Below, one piece after another: positions 26,836 through 37,530 of a DNA stretch of 64,000 nucleotides. Each line of letters begins with the position of its first letter. The stretch's first letter is position 1. A model generated the notes under the pieces. It did no database searches and was not told the origin of the DNA. It worked only from the letters and a program-made list of their open reading frames with translations. The DNA is taken from positions 12,501 through 76,500 of the forward strand of contig CAUYUJ010018039.1 in assembly GCA_963575745.1 (NCBI GenBank), read 5' to 3'. The position numbers were made by a program, and so were the translations under genes. The DNA is from Prorocentrum cordatum. Taxonomy: Eukaryota > Sar > Dinophyceae > Prorocentrales > Prorocentraceae.

Positions 26836-26972
26836 GCGAAACAAATGAACAAAACTCAACAAACGAAGCAAAGGAAGCAAAACACAACGAACGATCAAAA
26901 TAAGCAAATCAGGCACAGCCGAAAACAAAAACGACACAACGAAACGAAGCAACCAAAGCAAAACAGAAGGTA
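26836..26972 (+). repeat. AAACGAAGCAAA-type A-rich repeat, locus 1
   Basis: Words such as AACGAAGCAAA, AAGCAAAACA and CAAATCAGGCA recur. The same block follows S2 at 37.53 kb, so the two form a composite repeat. Confidence 0.6.
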
Positions 26973-27182
26973 AAACGATGGAGCGCCGAGATAGACAGTC
27001 GCCCCCTTCAGGGCCCCGAAGGTGCGCGAAAAAAGTACCTTTCTCCCCCCCCCGTTCATCGCCTCCCCTTGCCCAACGCCCGGGGAGCCGCGCCGCACGT
27101 CGCCGCCGCTGTCGACTACGAACTCCCCCCCGGAAAACAACGCTGGCGACGCCGGGGGCCGGTGGCGAGCCACCCCCAACCA

Positions 27183-27368
27183 CTCAGACCCCCGACGTCA
27201 TGATTTTTTCATGACGCGACCCCCAGAGGTCCAGACCCATTCCCCGGGACCGGTTTTTCATCCCGAGTCGTTTTTTGACGCTCCTGAGGCCCGGTGAGGG
27301 CCCCTGGAGGCCGAAAAATAGAGAAAAACCTCCCGTCGTGATTTTCTCATGACTCGAGGAGGTCTGGG
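27183..27368 (+). mobile_element. Hairpin-ended MITE family A, copy 3 (~186 bp)
   Basis: The left end CTCAGACCCCCGA and the complement of the right end, CCCAGACCTCCTCGA, are inverted. The left hairpin at 27196-27216 has arms CGTCATGA and TCATGACG around TTTTT. A second hairpin at 27334-27356 has GTCGTGA against TCATGAC. The interior is colinear with copies 1, 2 and 4. Confidence 0.8.
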
Positions 27369-27599
27369 CACAGACCCCCCCCCGACGCCCTTCGACGCCA
27401 CCGGCGAGGATCCTCCTCGCTCCGGCAGCGGTAGCGGGGCCTGCCCCCGCGAGCCCGGCGGCGACCGCGAGGCCAAGCTGGGGAAGCGCGCGGCGGCGCT
27501 GGCCGTCCTGGCGGCGCCCGCCGTCCTCGGGGGCCCGCGAGGGGCGGAGGGGCCTTCGAGGAGGCCGAGGGGCTTCGCCGTCCTGAGGGTCCACGGGGC

Positions 27600-27745
27600 C
27601 ACGGGGTCGCCGCCCTGAGGGGCTGGCGAGGGGTCGACGGGGTCGAGGGATCGCCGCCCGGAGGGGCTGGCGAGGGGTCGACGGGATCAAGGGGCCGATG
27701 GATCGCCATCCTGAGGGTCGGAGGGGTCGAGGGACCTCCGAGGGA
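27600..27745 (+). repeat. ~48 bp tandem repeat
   Basis: GAGGGGCTGGCGAGGGGTCG occurs twice (about 27616 and 27661), and shorter GGTCGAGGGA pieces follow. Confidence 0.7.
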
Positions 27746-27919
27746 CCTCCGGGAGACCTCTGGGGTCTGAAGACCGGCGGACCGCTCCCTCCCCCCCGCC
27801 CTCCTCCGCCCTTCGGCCCGGAGGCATTAGCGATGCAGCACCGCACCCTCCAGCCCCAAGTCCCCCCCCCCTTCCAGTCTACCAGCGTTCCCGTTGACTG
27901 CAGGGGGCGCTGGCTTGAA

Positions 27920-28460
27920 AGACGAGCACCCCGTGGGTCTGCCATGCAGAAATTCAGGCGAGTGTCCCGCCTTGAACATGGAGTTGCTTTGCATCCTTAC
28001 AAATAGCTACAAGTTGGGTGCGAAGAGGCAAGCATGTGATGTTCAAGGACATGCCAAACGAGAGCCCCTTCTTGAACAGACTCACCCTCCATCCGTGTGA
28101 CTGCCGCACAACCTGAAAGTTCTGGACAGTACGTCTGACGACGTGCTCATTTTGAAACGGAGACATACTTCATCCTTCTATATGTTGCATGGCTTTAATC
28201 TAGGACCGTGGAAGACAAAGGAACTCAACATATAAGACCAAGTTGAACAGTAAGTGCCTCCGTCTTTGCATGTTGGGGATTCAGAATCAAGAACATAATT
28301 CAGAAAACGGCCCGTGTACGGTGATAATGAAACTTAGGAATTTAAAACGAACGTGCGCAACAATAACGTCCATTACCACATCCAGAAAATGTGCCGCTGT
28401 GCATCCGTGTAACCGTTGGAATGTTCAAGCTTCGGGGTCACAAACGGGCAGGAGATATCA
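27920..28460. repeat. Diverged ~75-80 bp repeat, locus 3
   Basis: GAGAGCCCCTTCTTGAACAG, CACCCTCCATCCGTGTGACT and CATCCGTGTAACCGTTG resemble the unit at 1.63-2.12 kb in the same orientation. The copies are widely spaced and decayed. Confidence 0.4.
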
Positions 28461-28559
28461 GGCGAAACGCCTTGCCTGCAATATCGAGACACGTCTGGTG
28501 GCGCGACGAGGAGTTCTTCATGAGGAAGAGGGGCGGAGCGTACACGGATGACAGGAATA

Positions 28560-28862
28560 AGGAAGAGGATGACGATGAGGAAGAGGAACGACGAGTAGGA
28601 GGAACGGGGAGGAGGAGGAGGAGGAGGAGGAGGAGGAGGAGGAGGAGGAGGAGGAGGAGGAGGAGGAGGAGGAGGAGGAACGAGGAGGAACGAGGAGGAG
28701 AAAGAGGGAAGAGGAATGATGAGGAGGAGAAGTGAGGAGGGAGGAGGAGGAGGCGGAGGCGGAGGAGGAGGAGGAGGAGGAAGAATGAGGAGGAGGAGGA
28801 GGAGGAGGAAGGAGGAGGAGGAGGAGGAGGAGGAGGAGGAGGAGGAGGAGGAGGAGGATGCT
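28560..28862. repeat. GGA microsatellite
   Basis: GGA runs with GAACGA and GCGGA interruptions. Confidence 0.9.
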
Positions 28863-28984
28863 CTTTGTCCCCCGGCCCACCAGACGTCTGGCCAGCAGGG
28901 CGCCTCCTCGCCCAGGCCCCCCCCCTCGGGCGGGTCGCGCAAGGGATCGCGGCGCGGCCCGGCGCCGCCGGCCGGGAGCTGGCC

Positions 28985-29345
28985 AGCGGTGGCGTTCCTG
29001 TCGTGGTGGCCGTCGTCAGCCTCGTCGTGGACGTCCACGTCGTGGTCGCCGCTGCCCGTCGTCGACGTCGTCGCGGTCTACGTCGTGGTCTACGTCGTTG
29101 CTCGTCGCCGTGCGTCGGGATCGCCGTTCGTCTTCCTCGCTCGCTCGTCGTCGTCGTCATCGTCCTCCTCCTCCTTCGCATATCCCCCCCCTCTGGAGGG
29201 AAGGACTGTGAGGAGAAGGAGCAGGAGGAGGAGGAGGAGGAGGAGGAGGAGAAGAAGAAGCAGGAAGTAGGGTCTGAGTAGGAGGGAGGGGGTGGAGGGA
29301 GGAGAGCAGGAGGACGAGGAGGAGGAGGAACGAGGACTTTGGATC
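28985..29345. repeat. GTC/CGT then GGA low-complexity tract
   Basis: GTCGTCGTGG-type triplets at 28995-29165 are followed by GGA and GAA runs at 29210-29340. Confidence 0.75.
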
Positions 29346-29940
29346 GGTGATGATGTGAAGAAGCAGGATGATGGACGATGATAACGGTTATGATGGTTCT
29401 CATGACGGCAACGAGCGATGCTGAATGAGGGGGAGGAGGGGTAGGAGGATGTGGATGAGAGAATGGGGGAGCGAGGAGGAGGGGTGAACATGATGATGCT
29501 GACGCTGCTGACGATGCTGGTTTTTGATTGCTGCACCATTGTGACCCAGACGTCCCGTGCTGGCAATTGTGTACTATGAAGTTCGCGCGCGCTTCTTAAG
29601 GCTGGCTGCGCTACGATTGCAATCGGAGCCTCCAGCTACGCAGCCTTCAATTGGAGCCACGGTCTCCTCGACTGGTAGACTGTTGTTCATGATGTCACAA
29701 GCAGTCTCGACCAGGGCTGACATTGCAATGACATCTGCCATCGTGCTCGTTGCGCCATGCATGTGAACCGAACTTTGTTAAACTGTGACAGAGTCCCGAT
29801 GATGGGCACCGTGCGTCCTGATGATCCGCCGATCCCCACTTGCCGTGGGTGGCAGGGCGTGTGAGACAGTTGCCCGTCCCCGTCCCCCGCTTCCCCTCCC
29901 CAAGTGGCCAAAATCACATCAAAGGAAGGGGGCCGGAGGA
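29345..29940. other. Mostly unique spacer, no gene recognised
   Basis: Short frames on both strands have no recognisable domain. Confidence 0.35.
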
Positions 29941-29949
29941 GGTACCAGG

Positions 29950-30075
29950 AACTCCTCCTCCTCCTCCTCCTCCTCCCTCCTCCCTCCTCCCTCCTCCCTC
30001 CTCCCTCCTCCCTCCTCCCTCCTCTCTCCTCCCTCCTCCCTCCTCCCTCCTCCTCCTCCTTCTCCTCCTCTGCTC
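29950..30075. repeat. TCC / CTCCCTC microsatellite
   Basis: CTCCTCC passes into a very regular 7-mer CCTCCCT array (about 29975-30050). Confidence 0.9.
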
Positions 30076-30099
30076 AGTGTGCCATCTAAGGTGGCTCGA

Positions 30100-30400
30100 G
30101 CTGGGCGCCAACACGCCGAGGCGTCCTCAAAGGCGACCAAGAGGGCCTGGCCGCAAGACTGCCCCGAGAGGCCTCAGAGACGCCCCGAGAGGGCCCCAAG
30201 ACGAGCTCCGACGAGGGCCCCCCGGGAAGCAAGACTCGCCCAAGTCCCGTTGGAATGCTTTTTGTTCCCCTCGCATCGCACGTTCGCAAGCTTAGTCTTA
30301 GCAGCGTCCAGGACGGCTCAAGCGGCCCCCAAGACCGCCCCACGACGGCCCCAGAAGCCCCCAAGAGGCCGACGGTTTTTCTCGACGTTCCTTGCTGATT
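30100..30400. repeat. CCAAGAGGCCCC-type interspersed repeat
   Basis: GCCCCGAGAGGCC, CCCCAAGACGAG and CCCCCAAGAGGCCGAC words recur. The block ends with GACGGTTTTTCTCGACGTTC, whose complement also joins this repeat type at about 37650 and 37826. Confidence 0.6.
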
Positions 30401-30479
30401 TGTTTCTGCGAAGTGGAAATGTGTGACGTGTTCTACAGCATCGTTTGGCAATGCTAACGTTAATATAATAAATGACGGT

Positions 30480-30523
30480 CGTGCCGATGATCATGATGAT
30501 GCTAATAATGATGATGGTGATGC

Positions 30524-30564
<41 letters not shown>

Positions 30565-30568
30565 ATTG

Positions 30569-30621
<53 letters not shown>

Positions 30622-30695
30622 CTGATGCTGATGATGATGATGATGATGATTATGATGATGGTGACGATGACGGTGGTGAAGATGATCGTGATGTC
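30480..30695. repeat. GAT microsatellite
   Basis: A GATGAT run with a GCT sub-run (30520-30545). Confidence 0.95.
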
Positions 30696-30869
30696 GAAAT
30701 AAGCCAAGAGTCTGTCCTTCTCACACTATGTTGCTCATCACTCTCTGTGTCGATCCCTCGCCTTTCTATCGCTCATGATGTATTTCGCTTGATGTCTTAG
30801 CTTCTGTCCTGGATTATTAACTGCTTCTGCCTCTTCGTCCCTTCTATCTCTCCGCCAAGTGGGAGGGGG

Positions 30870-31135
30870 TAGCCGTTGCGCTCTATCTCTCTCTATCTCT
30901 CTATTTCTCTCTCTCTCTCTCTTATTCCCACACTCTCCACGCAACACAGAGTGGGCAATGAAAGCGAGCAGTAGTTAGTCCTCACACCTGCACCTCAGAC
31001 CCTCCGCGGACAACGCAGAGGAGGACATCGGAGGGGAGAATGGCGCCCTTCTCTGTCTGTTTCTCTTCCCCTTACCCTCTCTCTTTCTCTTTCTCTTTCT
31101 CTCTCTCTCTCTCCCTCTCTGTCCCACCACCGTTC
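30870..31135. repeat. CT-rich dinucleotide tracts
   Basis: CTCTCT runs at 30885-30925 and 31075-31120 are separated by unique sequence. Confidence 0.8.
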
Positions 31136-31321
31136 TCCACGTGCGCAACGCAGCGAACGAGCTGGGAGGAAACAGTGGCTGGTCCATTGTGGTTGGTGGG
31201 GAGGAAGTACACGCCCTCTTACACCCCCCACGCACCACACGAAGGGGACGTGGGAGCAGGCACCCGCGCGCTGCACGCCCAACATGGATTGAGGGAGACG
31301 GGTGGTGACTGCGGTTGCCAT

Positions 31322-31395
31322 CTACATATCTATATATATATATAAATATGTATACGTGTATGTGTATATATATATATATACACCCATACACTCAC
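31322..31395. repeat. TA/TATACG dinucleotide microsatellite
   Basis: Alternating TATATA with ATGTATACGTG interruptions. Confidence 0.9.
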
Positions 31396-31509
31396 CTTTT
31401 GACATACGCACTCACGCACGCGCGACGCAGAATTGGCCATGTGAGGGGCAGCGGTTGCCCCCCCCCCCACCCGCCGCGCACGAGCGCGGGGGGGGGGGGA
31501 ATGAGAAGG

Positions 31510-31700
31510 GGGGGGCTCTCTTTCTCTTTCTCTTTCTCTCTCTCTCTCTCTCTTTCGTCTGTTTTCCTCTTTCCCCAACCATCCTGTGGTGTTGGGTCCT
31601 CGTGTTGGAAAGACAGCGCCCCGCACTCCGCTCCTCCACCTCCTCCTCCTCCTCCTCCTCTTCCTCCTCCTCCTCCTCCTCTTCCTCTTCCCACTCCTCA
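31510..31700. repeat. CT and TCC microsatellites
   Basis: A CTCTTTCT run (31515-31555) and a TCC run (31630-31700) flank a unique block containing CCCAACCATCCTGTGGTGTT. Confidence 0.8.
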
Positions 31701-31729
31701 CTCCTCCCCTGTGTGCTTCTCCCCCCCGC

Positions 31730-32500
31730 ATGCCAACCAGCTCGGCACACCCCTCACAGACTTCGTGGCCCATAGAGGGCAAGCCCCACCGAAGGCCCCA
31801 GTGGTCACGTTCGCATGCTTCTGCCCCACCTAGTACAGCGTTTCGTGGCCCCGTAAGGAGTTCTAGCCAAACCCCCCGTGGTGACGTTCGCATGCGTCCG
31901 CCACAGCCAGTACATTGCGTCGTGGGCCCATGGGGAGCTCTACGCAAAGCCCCAATGGCAACGTTCGCATGCGTCCGCCCCGCCCAGTACAACGCATCGT
32001 GGACCCATAATGGGCTCCACCGAAGGCCCCAGTGGCGACGTTCGCATGCGCCCGCCCGGCACAGTACAGCGCTTCGTGGCCCCATTGGGAGCTCCACCAA
32101 AGGCCCCAGTGGCGACGGGGCTCCACCTAAGGCCCCAGTGGCGACGGGGCTCCACCTGAGGCCCCAGTGGCGACGTTCGCATGCACCCCTGCTCATTTCG
32201 GCACACCAATCACACGCTTCGTTGCCCCATAAGGAGCTCCACCGACGTCCCCTGTGGCGACGTTCGCAGGCATCCCCTCCGCCCATTTCGGCATACTCCT
32301 CACACGCGCCGTGGCCATATAGGGGGCCCTACAGAAGGTCCCACTGGCGACGTTCGTCTGGCGGCCCCGCCCCATTTTGGCACAACCTTCACACGTTTCG
32401 TGGCCCCCAAGGGTCGGTGGTAGACCTAAGGCCCCAGCAGCAGCCCCCGCATGGCGGCCCCGCCCCATGTCGGCATGCCCTTTGCAAGCTTCGTTGCCCC
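31730..32500 (-). repeat. ~78-92 bp satellite S1, inverted array
   Basis: These are reverse complements of the 12.2 kb unit. GACGTTCGCATGCGTCCGCC-like words recur near 31880, 31959 and 32036, with TTCGTGGCCCCAT and GGAGCTCCACCGAAGG. A short 30-bp sub-duplication lies at 32095-32165. Confidence 0.85.
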
Positions 32501-32584
32501 ACCACCATATCCATCGTAAGGCGATGCCCACAAACGGCGGCACTCAAAACTATACTTGGTTGGGCCTTTCGCTGGGGTAATTAC

Positions 32585-33161
32585 CACGCTCTCTTTTGTA
32601 TACATTATCAATATTTCACTCGATCGGCCTGTGTCTACATATGTATACTTGTCTACGTAAGCACGTACATAGTTTCCAGCATGTGTGTAACTATGCATAT
32701 GTATATATGCATCTCAACCCTCCATCTGGTTATGTATATATATACACATATACAGATATGAATACATCCATGTACCTATACAGCATATGTATATATATAT
32801 ATATATGTGTGTGTGTATGTGAGGCAGCCAGTAAACAAATCGACCTAGCCATCTGTCCACCTGGATATCCACACATCGATCTGCCTCTAGACTCTAGCGA
32901 CCCAGTAATCGATATCTGCTGCATCTTTCAATCGATTCATGTGTGTATCTTCATTTGTCCCATCTATTTGTCGGTCCGTCCATGTGTCTGCCAACATGTC
33001 TATCCGTTTGTCTACCAACACATGTATGGGTACGCAGCATGCATACCATGTGTACGCACAGTCAGAACTACGTACACGCATATATCTGTAACTTGCAATT
33101 ATACATATATATATATTCATAGAAAGCCGATCGATGACCCTCCGACGTATATCTATATATA

Positions 33162-33193
<32 letters not shown>

Positions 33194-33480
33194 GATATGT
33201 ATATGTAGACGTATGCATCCTTGGCTATACCACCATCTCTTATATGCACACTTGTTTATAACATCATACGAGCACAAACCACCATTCGTCTTTCTATATG
33301 TCTATCGATCCACCTACGTATTTATCGATCGACACGTGCGTAGATGTATATATAGACATGTGTGCACATGCTTATCTGTGTATATGTGTGTGCACACGTG
33401 TCTGCTCGTACATACATTTAAAGGCCACTCTAGTTTTTACCCGACTCCATGCGTATATAGCTATACATTATACAGGTCGA
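32585..33480. repeat. AT-rich microsatellite island
   Basis: This ~0.9 kb is markedly AT-rich against GC-rich surroundings. It holds TATATA runs at 32735-32815 and 33100-33200 and diverged TGTGTATATG/ATCTATC words. Frames are Tyr/Ile-rich artefacts. Confidence 0.8.
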
Positions 33481-33599
33481 CCCTTGACAACTACGCGATG
33501 GGAGTAAGCTTGCGGATCGTCCGCAACAGAAGCTTAAGCCAAACCGCGCAACTATATTGTACTTTTTTCAGGCGAGCAACACATTCTCGTGTAAATGAA

Positions 33600-33725
33600 T
33601 TACTACAACTACTATGAAGTCGCACAGGCGGACTCTATAGGTTACCCTTGCACTAGGAATGCATTCGTGGCCGCAAGAAGATTCGATGCGTAACCCATAG
33701 AACAAGAATTCGCCAGCCCAACGGG
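33600..33725 (-). repeat. Decayed S2 satellite units
   Basis: GTCGCACAGGCGGACTC, GGTTACCCTTGCACTAGGAA and GATTCGATGCGTAACCCATA match the complement of the S2 unit with many changes. Confidence 0.45.
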
Positions 33726-33849
33726 CCAAAGGCGTGCTAAGATCTCCGGTAACTGCTGTACAATAATTATACTTAGCGCGCGGGGCGGCCCCTGGGCCCC
33801 CCCGGAAGAAAAGTACCCCGGGCAATCCCCGGGCGCTGCTGGTCAGCGA

Positions 33850-34565
33850 TGGTTTTCCTCCTGGGCGCCGCCCTCGAGGCCGTCCAGAGAGCCCTAAGAA
33901 AGGCCAAGAGGTCACCAAGAGCCCCTCAAGAGGATACAGGAGAGCTCCGAGAAGCCACAAGATCGCTCCAAGACGCACAAGATGCCCCCCAGATGGCAAA
34001 ACACGCCTCCCAGAGCACTCTCAAGGGGACCCCAAGAGGCAACACTCATTGCTTTTCCCAAGGTTTAGGACAAATTTTGGCGTTTCAAACCCAAGACGGT
34101 CCACGAGGCCCGCAAGACTGCCCAAAGAGGGCTCAAGAGGCCCCCAAGAGGGCTCCAAGACGGCCCAAGAGGGCTCCGAAACGGCCCAAGAGGCTTCCCA
34201 AGAATGCACCAAGAAAGCCGCCAAAGAGGTCCCAGGGGGGGGAACGAGTCAACATTTCGAGCTCTCGGCCCTAAGCAGGCCCCAGGAGTCACCAAGAGGC
34301 CCCTAAGAGACCCCAAGACGCCCCCAACAGGCCCCCAGGAGGCCCCCAAGAGGCCCCCAAGCGGCCCCAGGAGGCTCCCCAAATGCCCCCCCGAGCACGC
34401 AAGCAAGTGCCAAAGACCCGACGCGCATGAGAGTTCCCAAGAGGCCACCGAGAGGCCTCCCGAAAGAGTCCGCATATGCAAAACGCTTCCAGACGGCCCA
34501 CGACGCGTTCAAGACTCCACAAGCGTCCACCAAGAAACCTCCCGAGAGAGCCCCCGTAAGCAAGA
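33850..34565. repeat. CCAAGAGGCCCCCAAGAGG interspersed repeat array
   Basis: CCCAAGAGGCCCC, CCAAGAGGGCTCC and CCAAGACGCCC recur about every 20-35 bp for 700 bp. This is the complement type of the 1.04-1.6 kb repeat. Confidence 0.75.
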
Positions 34566-35090
34566 AAACATAATTCCCTATGCGTTCCCGAAGAAACAAG
34601 AAATGCCGAACCCAAGACGCATCCCTGAGGACTCTCACCCACAAACCAGGCACAATGGCTGGATGGGCCGAAGGCTCTTCGAACGCAGCTCCGGTGTGGA
34701 GTTCAACAGTGATTATCATCACCACCGACGTTGGTTCGGAGCCCCTGCCAAAGCCAGTTCATGGTGATGGCCTGCCACGCTGGTGAATCGAACCGCCCAC
34801 GCAGCCACCGGATGCCCCACAAAGCAACAAACACTTACAAGCCAAGTGAACAACGACGATCGTCCCGACACCTCCCCAGACGCTCCAAACAAATCGCCAT
34901 GAAGCTGCTCCACAGGAGCTGCTTTACCCCCCACATGCTGAACGCAAATCATGATAAAAAACAGCCGCCGCCCCTGCAGCTCCGCACCGCGAAAGACCAC
35001 TCGGTCAGTCGACAACAGCGCGCAATTATGGGCCGGCGGAGTGAGCGAAGCGATTCAATAAAGTCGCACATCGCCGACATAAAGAAACCT
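34566..35090. other. Mostly unique spacer, unassigned frames
   Basis: A + frame (34731-35117) and an overlapping - frame (34719-35015) are both open with mixed composition. Neither shows a domain, and overlap alone gives no reason to prefer one. Confidence 0.3.
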
Positions 35091-35094
35091 AGCC

Positions 35095-35440
35095 GCGCGC
35101 AAGAATTGGATCGGTAATTCACACAATAGGAATACATGCGCCAATCGCCGACCCAAAGGAACTGTTTTGCGAAGCCGCACAAAAGATACGATGCGCAAAC
35201 CGCACGCTATGAATCAAATTGCAAATCGCCTACAAACGTAATATGATTGCAAAGCCGCGCAAAAGAATTCAACTTATAACCCACACACATACTAGGAATC
35301 AGCATGTAAATCGCTTACATAAAGAATCCTATTGCGAAGCCACACAAAAAGAATTCTATGTGTAGTCCCCATCAATATGAATGAATGTGTAAATCGCCTG
35401 CAAAAGGAATCCGATTGTAAAGCCGCACAAAAGAATCCCA
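35095..35440 (-). repeat. ~84 bp satellite S2, array 2 (inverted)
   Basis: The complement unit AAATCGCCTACA...GAATCCGATTGTAAAGCCGC...AAAAGAATTC recurs, with the AAATCGC word at about 35224, 35308 and 35391. Confidence 0.85.
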
Positions 35441-35446
35441 TCGCCC

Positions 35447-35830
35447 CTTGATCCAGCACTCCTGGCTAGGGAGCTGGGCCCTGTTTTTTGGTTGCTTTAT
35501 CGTTCATGGGCAGTGGCACGGCAGGTGGCCGCTGTCGGTTTTAAGCGGCAGGGAACACCCCGCCTCCTTGCGCTGGTGCAGAGCCTGTGGGCGTCGGAAA
35601 GCTTCTCTGCGTCGCACGCTCACTTTTTCGCCACCGACCGCTGGGAATTGTTCCCTGGTGACGTCCCGTCGGACCTGATGCTCCAGATGCTGATCGGGGA
35701 CCACACCAGCCCCTGTTACATGGCGCACATTTCTTTCGTCGGGAAGACCATTCGGCGTTCTGCACCGTTGTCTTCTTCCTCCTCTTCATCCTCTTCTTTG
35801 TCATCTTCGTCTTCCTCCTCCTCGGATTGA
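35447..35830 (+). CDS. Possible short ORF or gene fragment with poly-Ser tail, unknown
   Basis: A frame open from the edge of the S2 array runs to a TGA at 35828-35830. Before the tail it reads non-repetitively: LLYRSWAVARQVAAVGFKRQ, TPRLLALVQSLWASESF, HFFATDRWELFPGDVPSDLM and LQMLIGDHTSPCYMAHISFV. The last ~20 residues are Ser from a TCC/TCT microsatellite. There is no clear start ATG and no recognised domain. It could be an exon, a transposon fragment, or chance in unique DNA. Confidence 0.25.
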   Translation, partial: LDPALLARELGPVFWLLYRSWAVARQVAAVGFKRQGTPRLLALVQSLWASESFSASHAHFFATDRWELFPGDVPSDLMLQMLIGDHTSPCYMAHISFVGKTIRRSAPLSSSSSSSSSLSSSSSSSSD

Positions 35831-35839
35831 GTGCCCTTC

Positions 35840-36447
35840 CTGCTTCTGCCCGCCACGGGTTGGAACTGTATTTGTACTTCGCAATGTTGTCCCGTTCTTT
35901 CTGCAACCACTGCCGCCCGGCGTGGCACCGCAGAGGGCATCTCGCCAGGTGCCCTGCATGCCATCTCGCTGCCTGTAATTAAGTCCTACGTCACAGTCGT
36001 GATGCACGGGTGCGCGTGCCTTTGTCTCACGGACTGTTTGATGCGTCACAGTCGTGATGCGCGGGCGGGTTGGTCATGATACGGGCCGTGGTATGCCTGC
36101 GTCCAGCTCGCGTGGTTCTCTGTCCTTCTCTCTTCCTCCCACTCGTCCTCCTCTTCCTCCTTCTCTGGGAAGGTGCTCGGCTTGCATTTGCGCGCAGGCC
36201 CCAGTGTGTGCCCGTCGCCTCCCCAGCCACTGTGTCGCTTCACCGGGCTTTGCCGGGGGGACCTGTACAGTACCTCGGGGTGAGGAAGGGGACGCGCACA
36301 TGTGACATACTGGCGAGCCTTTAGCTGGAAGCGCGGCCCAGAACCCTGGTGAGCGGCGCTGCCCGGGCTCCCCGGGGAGAGCGGTGGACTTCGGGCGGCG
36401 CTTTCCCTCCGTTCACGCCCTGTGGCAGCAGGGGCGGGGGGGCGGAA
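35840..36447. other. Unique spacer, no gene recognised
   Basis: A short direct repeat (CACAGTCGTGATGC) lies near 35992 and 36048. Otherwise the sequence is unassigned. Confidence 0.35.
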
Positions 36448-36632
36448 CCCAGACCCCCGACGTCATGATTTTTTCATGACGCGACCCCCAGAGGTCCAGA
36501 CCCATTCCCCGGGACCGGTTTTTCATCCCGAGTCGTTTTCTGACGGCCCCGAGGCCCGGTAAGGGCCCTCAGAGGCCGAAAATAGCGAAAAACCTCCCGT
36601 CGTGATGTTCTCAGGACTCGAGGAGGTCTGGG
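36448..36632 (+). mobile_element. Hairpin-ended MITE family A, copy 4 (~185 bp)
   Basis: The ends are CCCAGACCCCCGA and the complement CCCAGACCTCCTCGA. The left hairpin at 36461-36481 is identical to copy 3. The interior is nearly identical to copy 3, so these are the two most recent copies. It abuts the next element directly. Confidence 0.8.
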
Positions 36633-36819
36633 TACTCCAGATTTCGTAATAAAAGGGTGGGGGTCTCAACCCTCCCAGACGAGAAGTTTTAGACCCCCCC
36701 CCCGTGGGAGAACCCTCCCAAACATCGTCCCCCGACCCCCCCAGGCCCTCCAAGATAGCCTGGAAGAGACCCCCCCCGAAATGAGACCCCCCTCCCTTTA
36801 TTACGAGATCTGGAGTACG
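36631..36819. mobile_element. Stowaway-like TIR MITE with TA flanks (~185 bp)
   Basis: TA is followed by CTCCAGATTTCGTAATAAAA and GGGTGGGGGTCTCA. The right end is TGAGACCCCCCTCCC and TTTATTACGAGATCTGGAG followed by TA. That gives ~32 bp inverted repeats with TA on both outer sides, as expected for Tc1/mariner-type insertions (the Stowaway MITE class has CTCC ends and TA duplications). It is inserted exactly at the end of the family A copy. Confidence 0.75.
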
Positions 36820-36954
36820 GGTGTGTGACACACCACTGCCGGTCCCCCGTCGGCGGTCGGGCCCAGACTTGCTCTCGCCGGGCAGCTCCGACGTCGCAGC
36901 GACGGGGGGCCCGGGCGCCGGCGCGCGCACGCCGGACGCCAGCGACCTGCGAAA

Positions 36955-37175
36955 GGCGCGACATGCCAAACCATACGGCACAGGAGTCAATTTGCGAATC
37001 GCCTGCGAAAGGAATTCTGCTGCGAAGCCTCACGACAGAACTCCATGCGTGATCCACGCACTAGGAATCACTACGTACATCGCCTACAGCAGGAATCCGA
37101 TGGCAAAGCTTGTGCAGTAGGAATCTTTTGTGTAACCTACATAATAGGAGTCAGTGTGTAAATCGCCTACAGCAA
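36955..37175 (-). repeat. Satellite S2, array 3 (inverted)
   Basis: AATCGCCTGCGAAAGGAATT, GCGAAGCCTCACGACAGAA and TCGCCTACAGCAGGAATCCG mark diverged units. Confidence 0.7.
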
Positions 37176-37254
37176 GGTCCCCCTTGAAGTTGAGCGGGAA
37201 ACACGTTTGGGAGGGGAATATGGAAGGCCCAGAACATTAAATACCCCATAACAC

Positions 37255-37530
37255 AAACATAGTCCTGTTGTAGGCGATTTCCACATTGATTCCTATTGTG
37301 TGGGTTACATCGAATCCTTTTGCTTGGCTTTACAATCGGATTCCTCTTGTAGGCGATTTACACATTGGCTCCGATTGCGTGGGTTACAAGAAGACTCCTT
37401 TTTTTCTGCGGCTTTCGATTTACATTCCCTTCGAAGGCGATTCACACATTGATTCTGATTGTGTGGATTACACATCAAATTCTTTTGTACGGCTTTACAC
37501 TCGGATTTCTTTTGTAGGCGACACACAAAA
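37255..37530 (+). repeat. Satellite S2, array 4 (direct)
   Basis: GTAGGCGATTTCCACATTGA, TGTGTGGGTTACATCGAATC and TTACAATCGGATTCCTCTTG mark units at ~84 bp spacing. Arrays 3 and 4 face each other. Confidence 0.8.

Noticed and set aside
32585-33480. AT-rich island as a replication origin or promoter
   Set aside because: It is explained by TA and TATC-type microsatellites, and no specific binding motif was seen.
9437-36990. Similar minus-strand peptides across the family A MITE copies
   Set aside because: The similarity comes from DNA-level repeat identity. The frame is not maintained in copy 4, and the elements are only ~185 bp.
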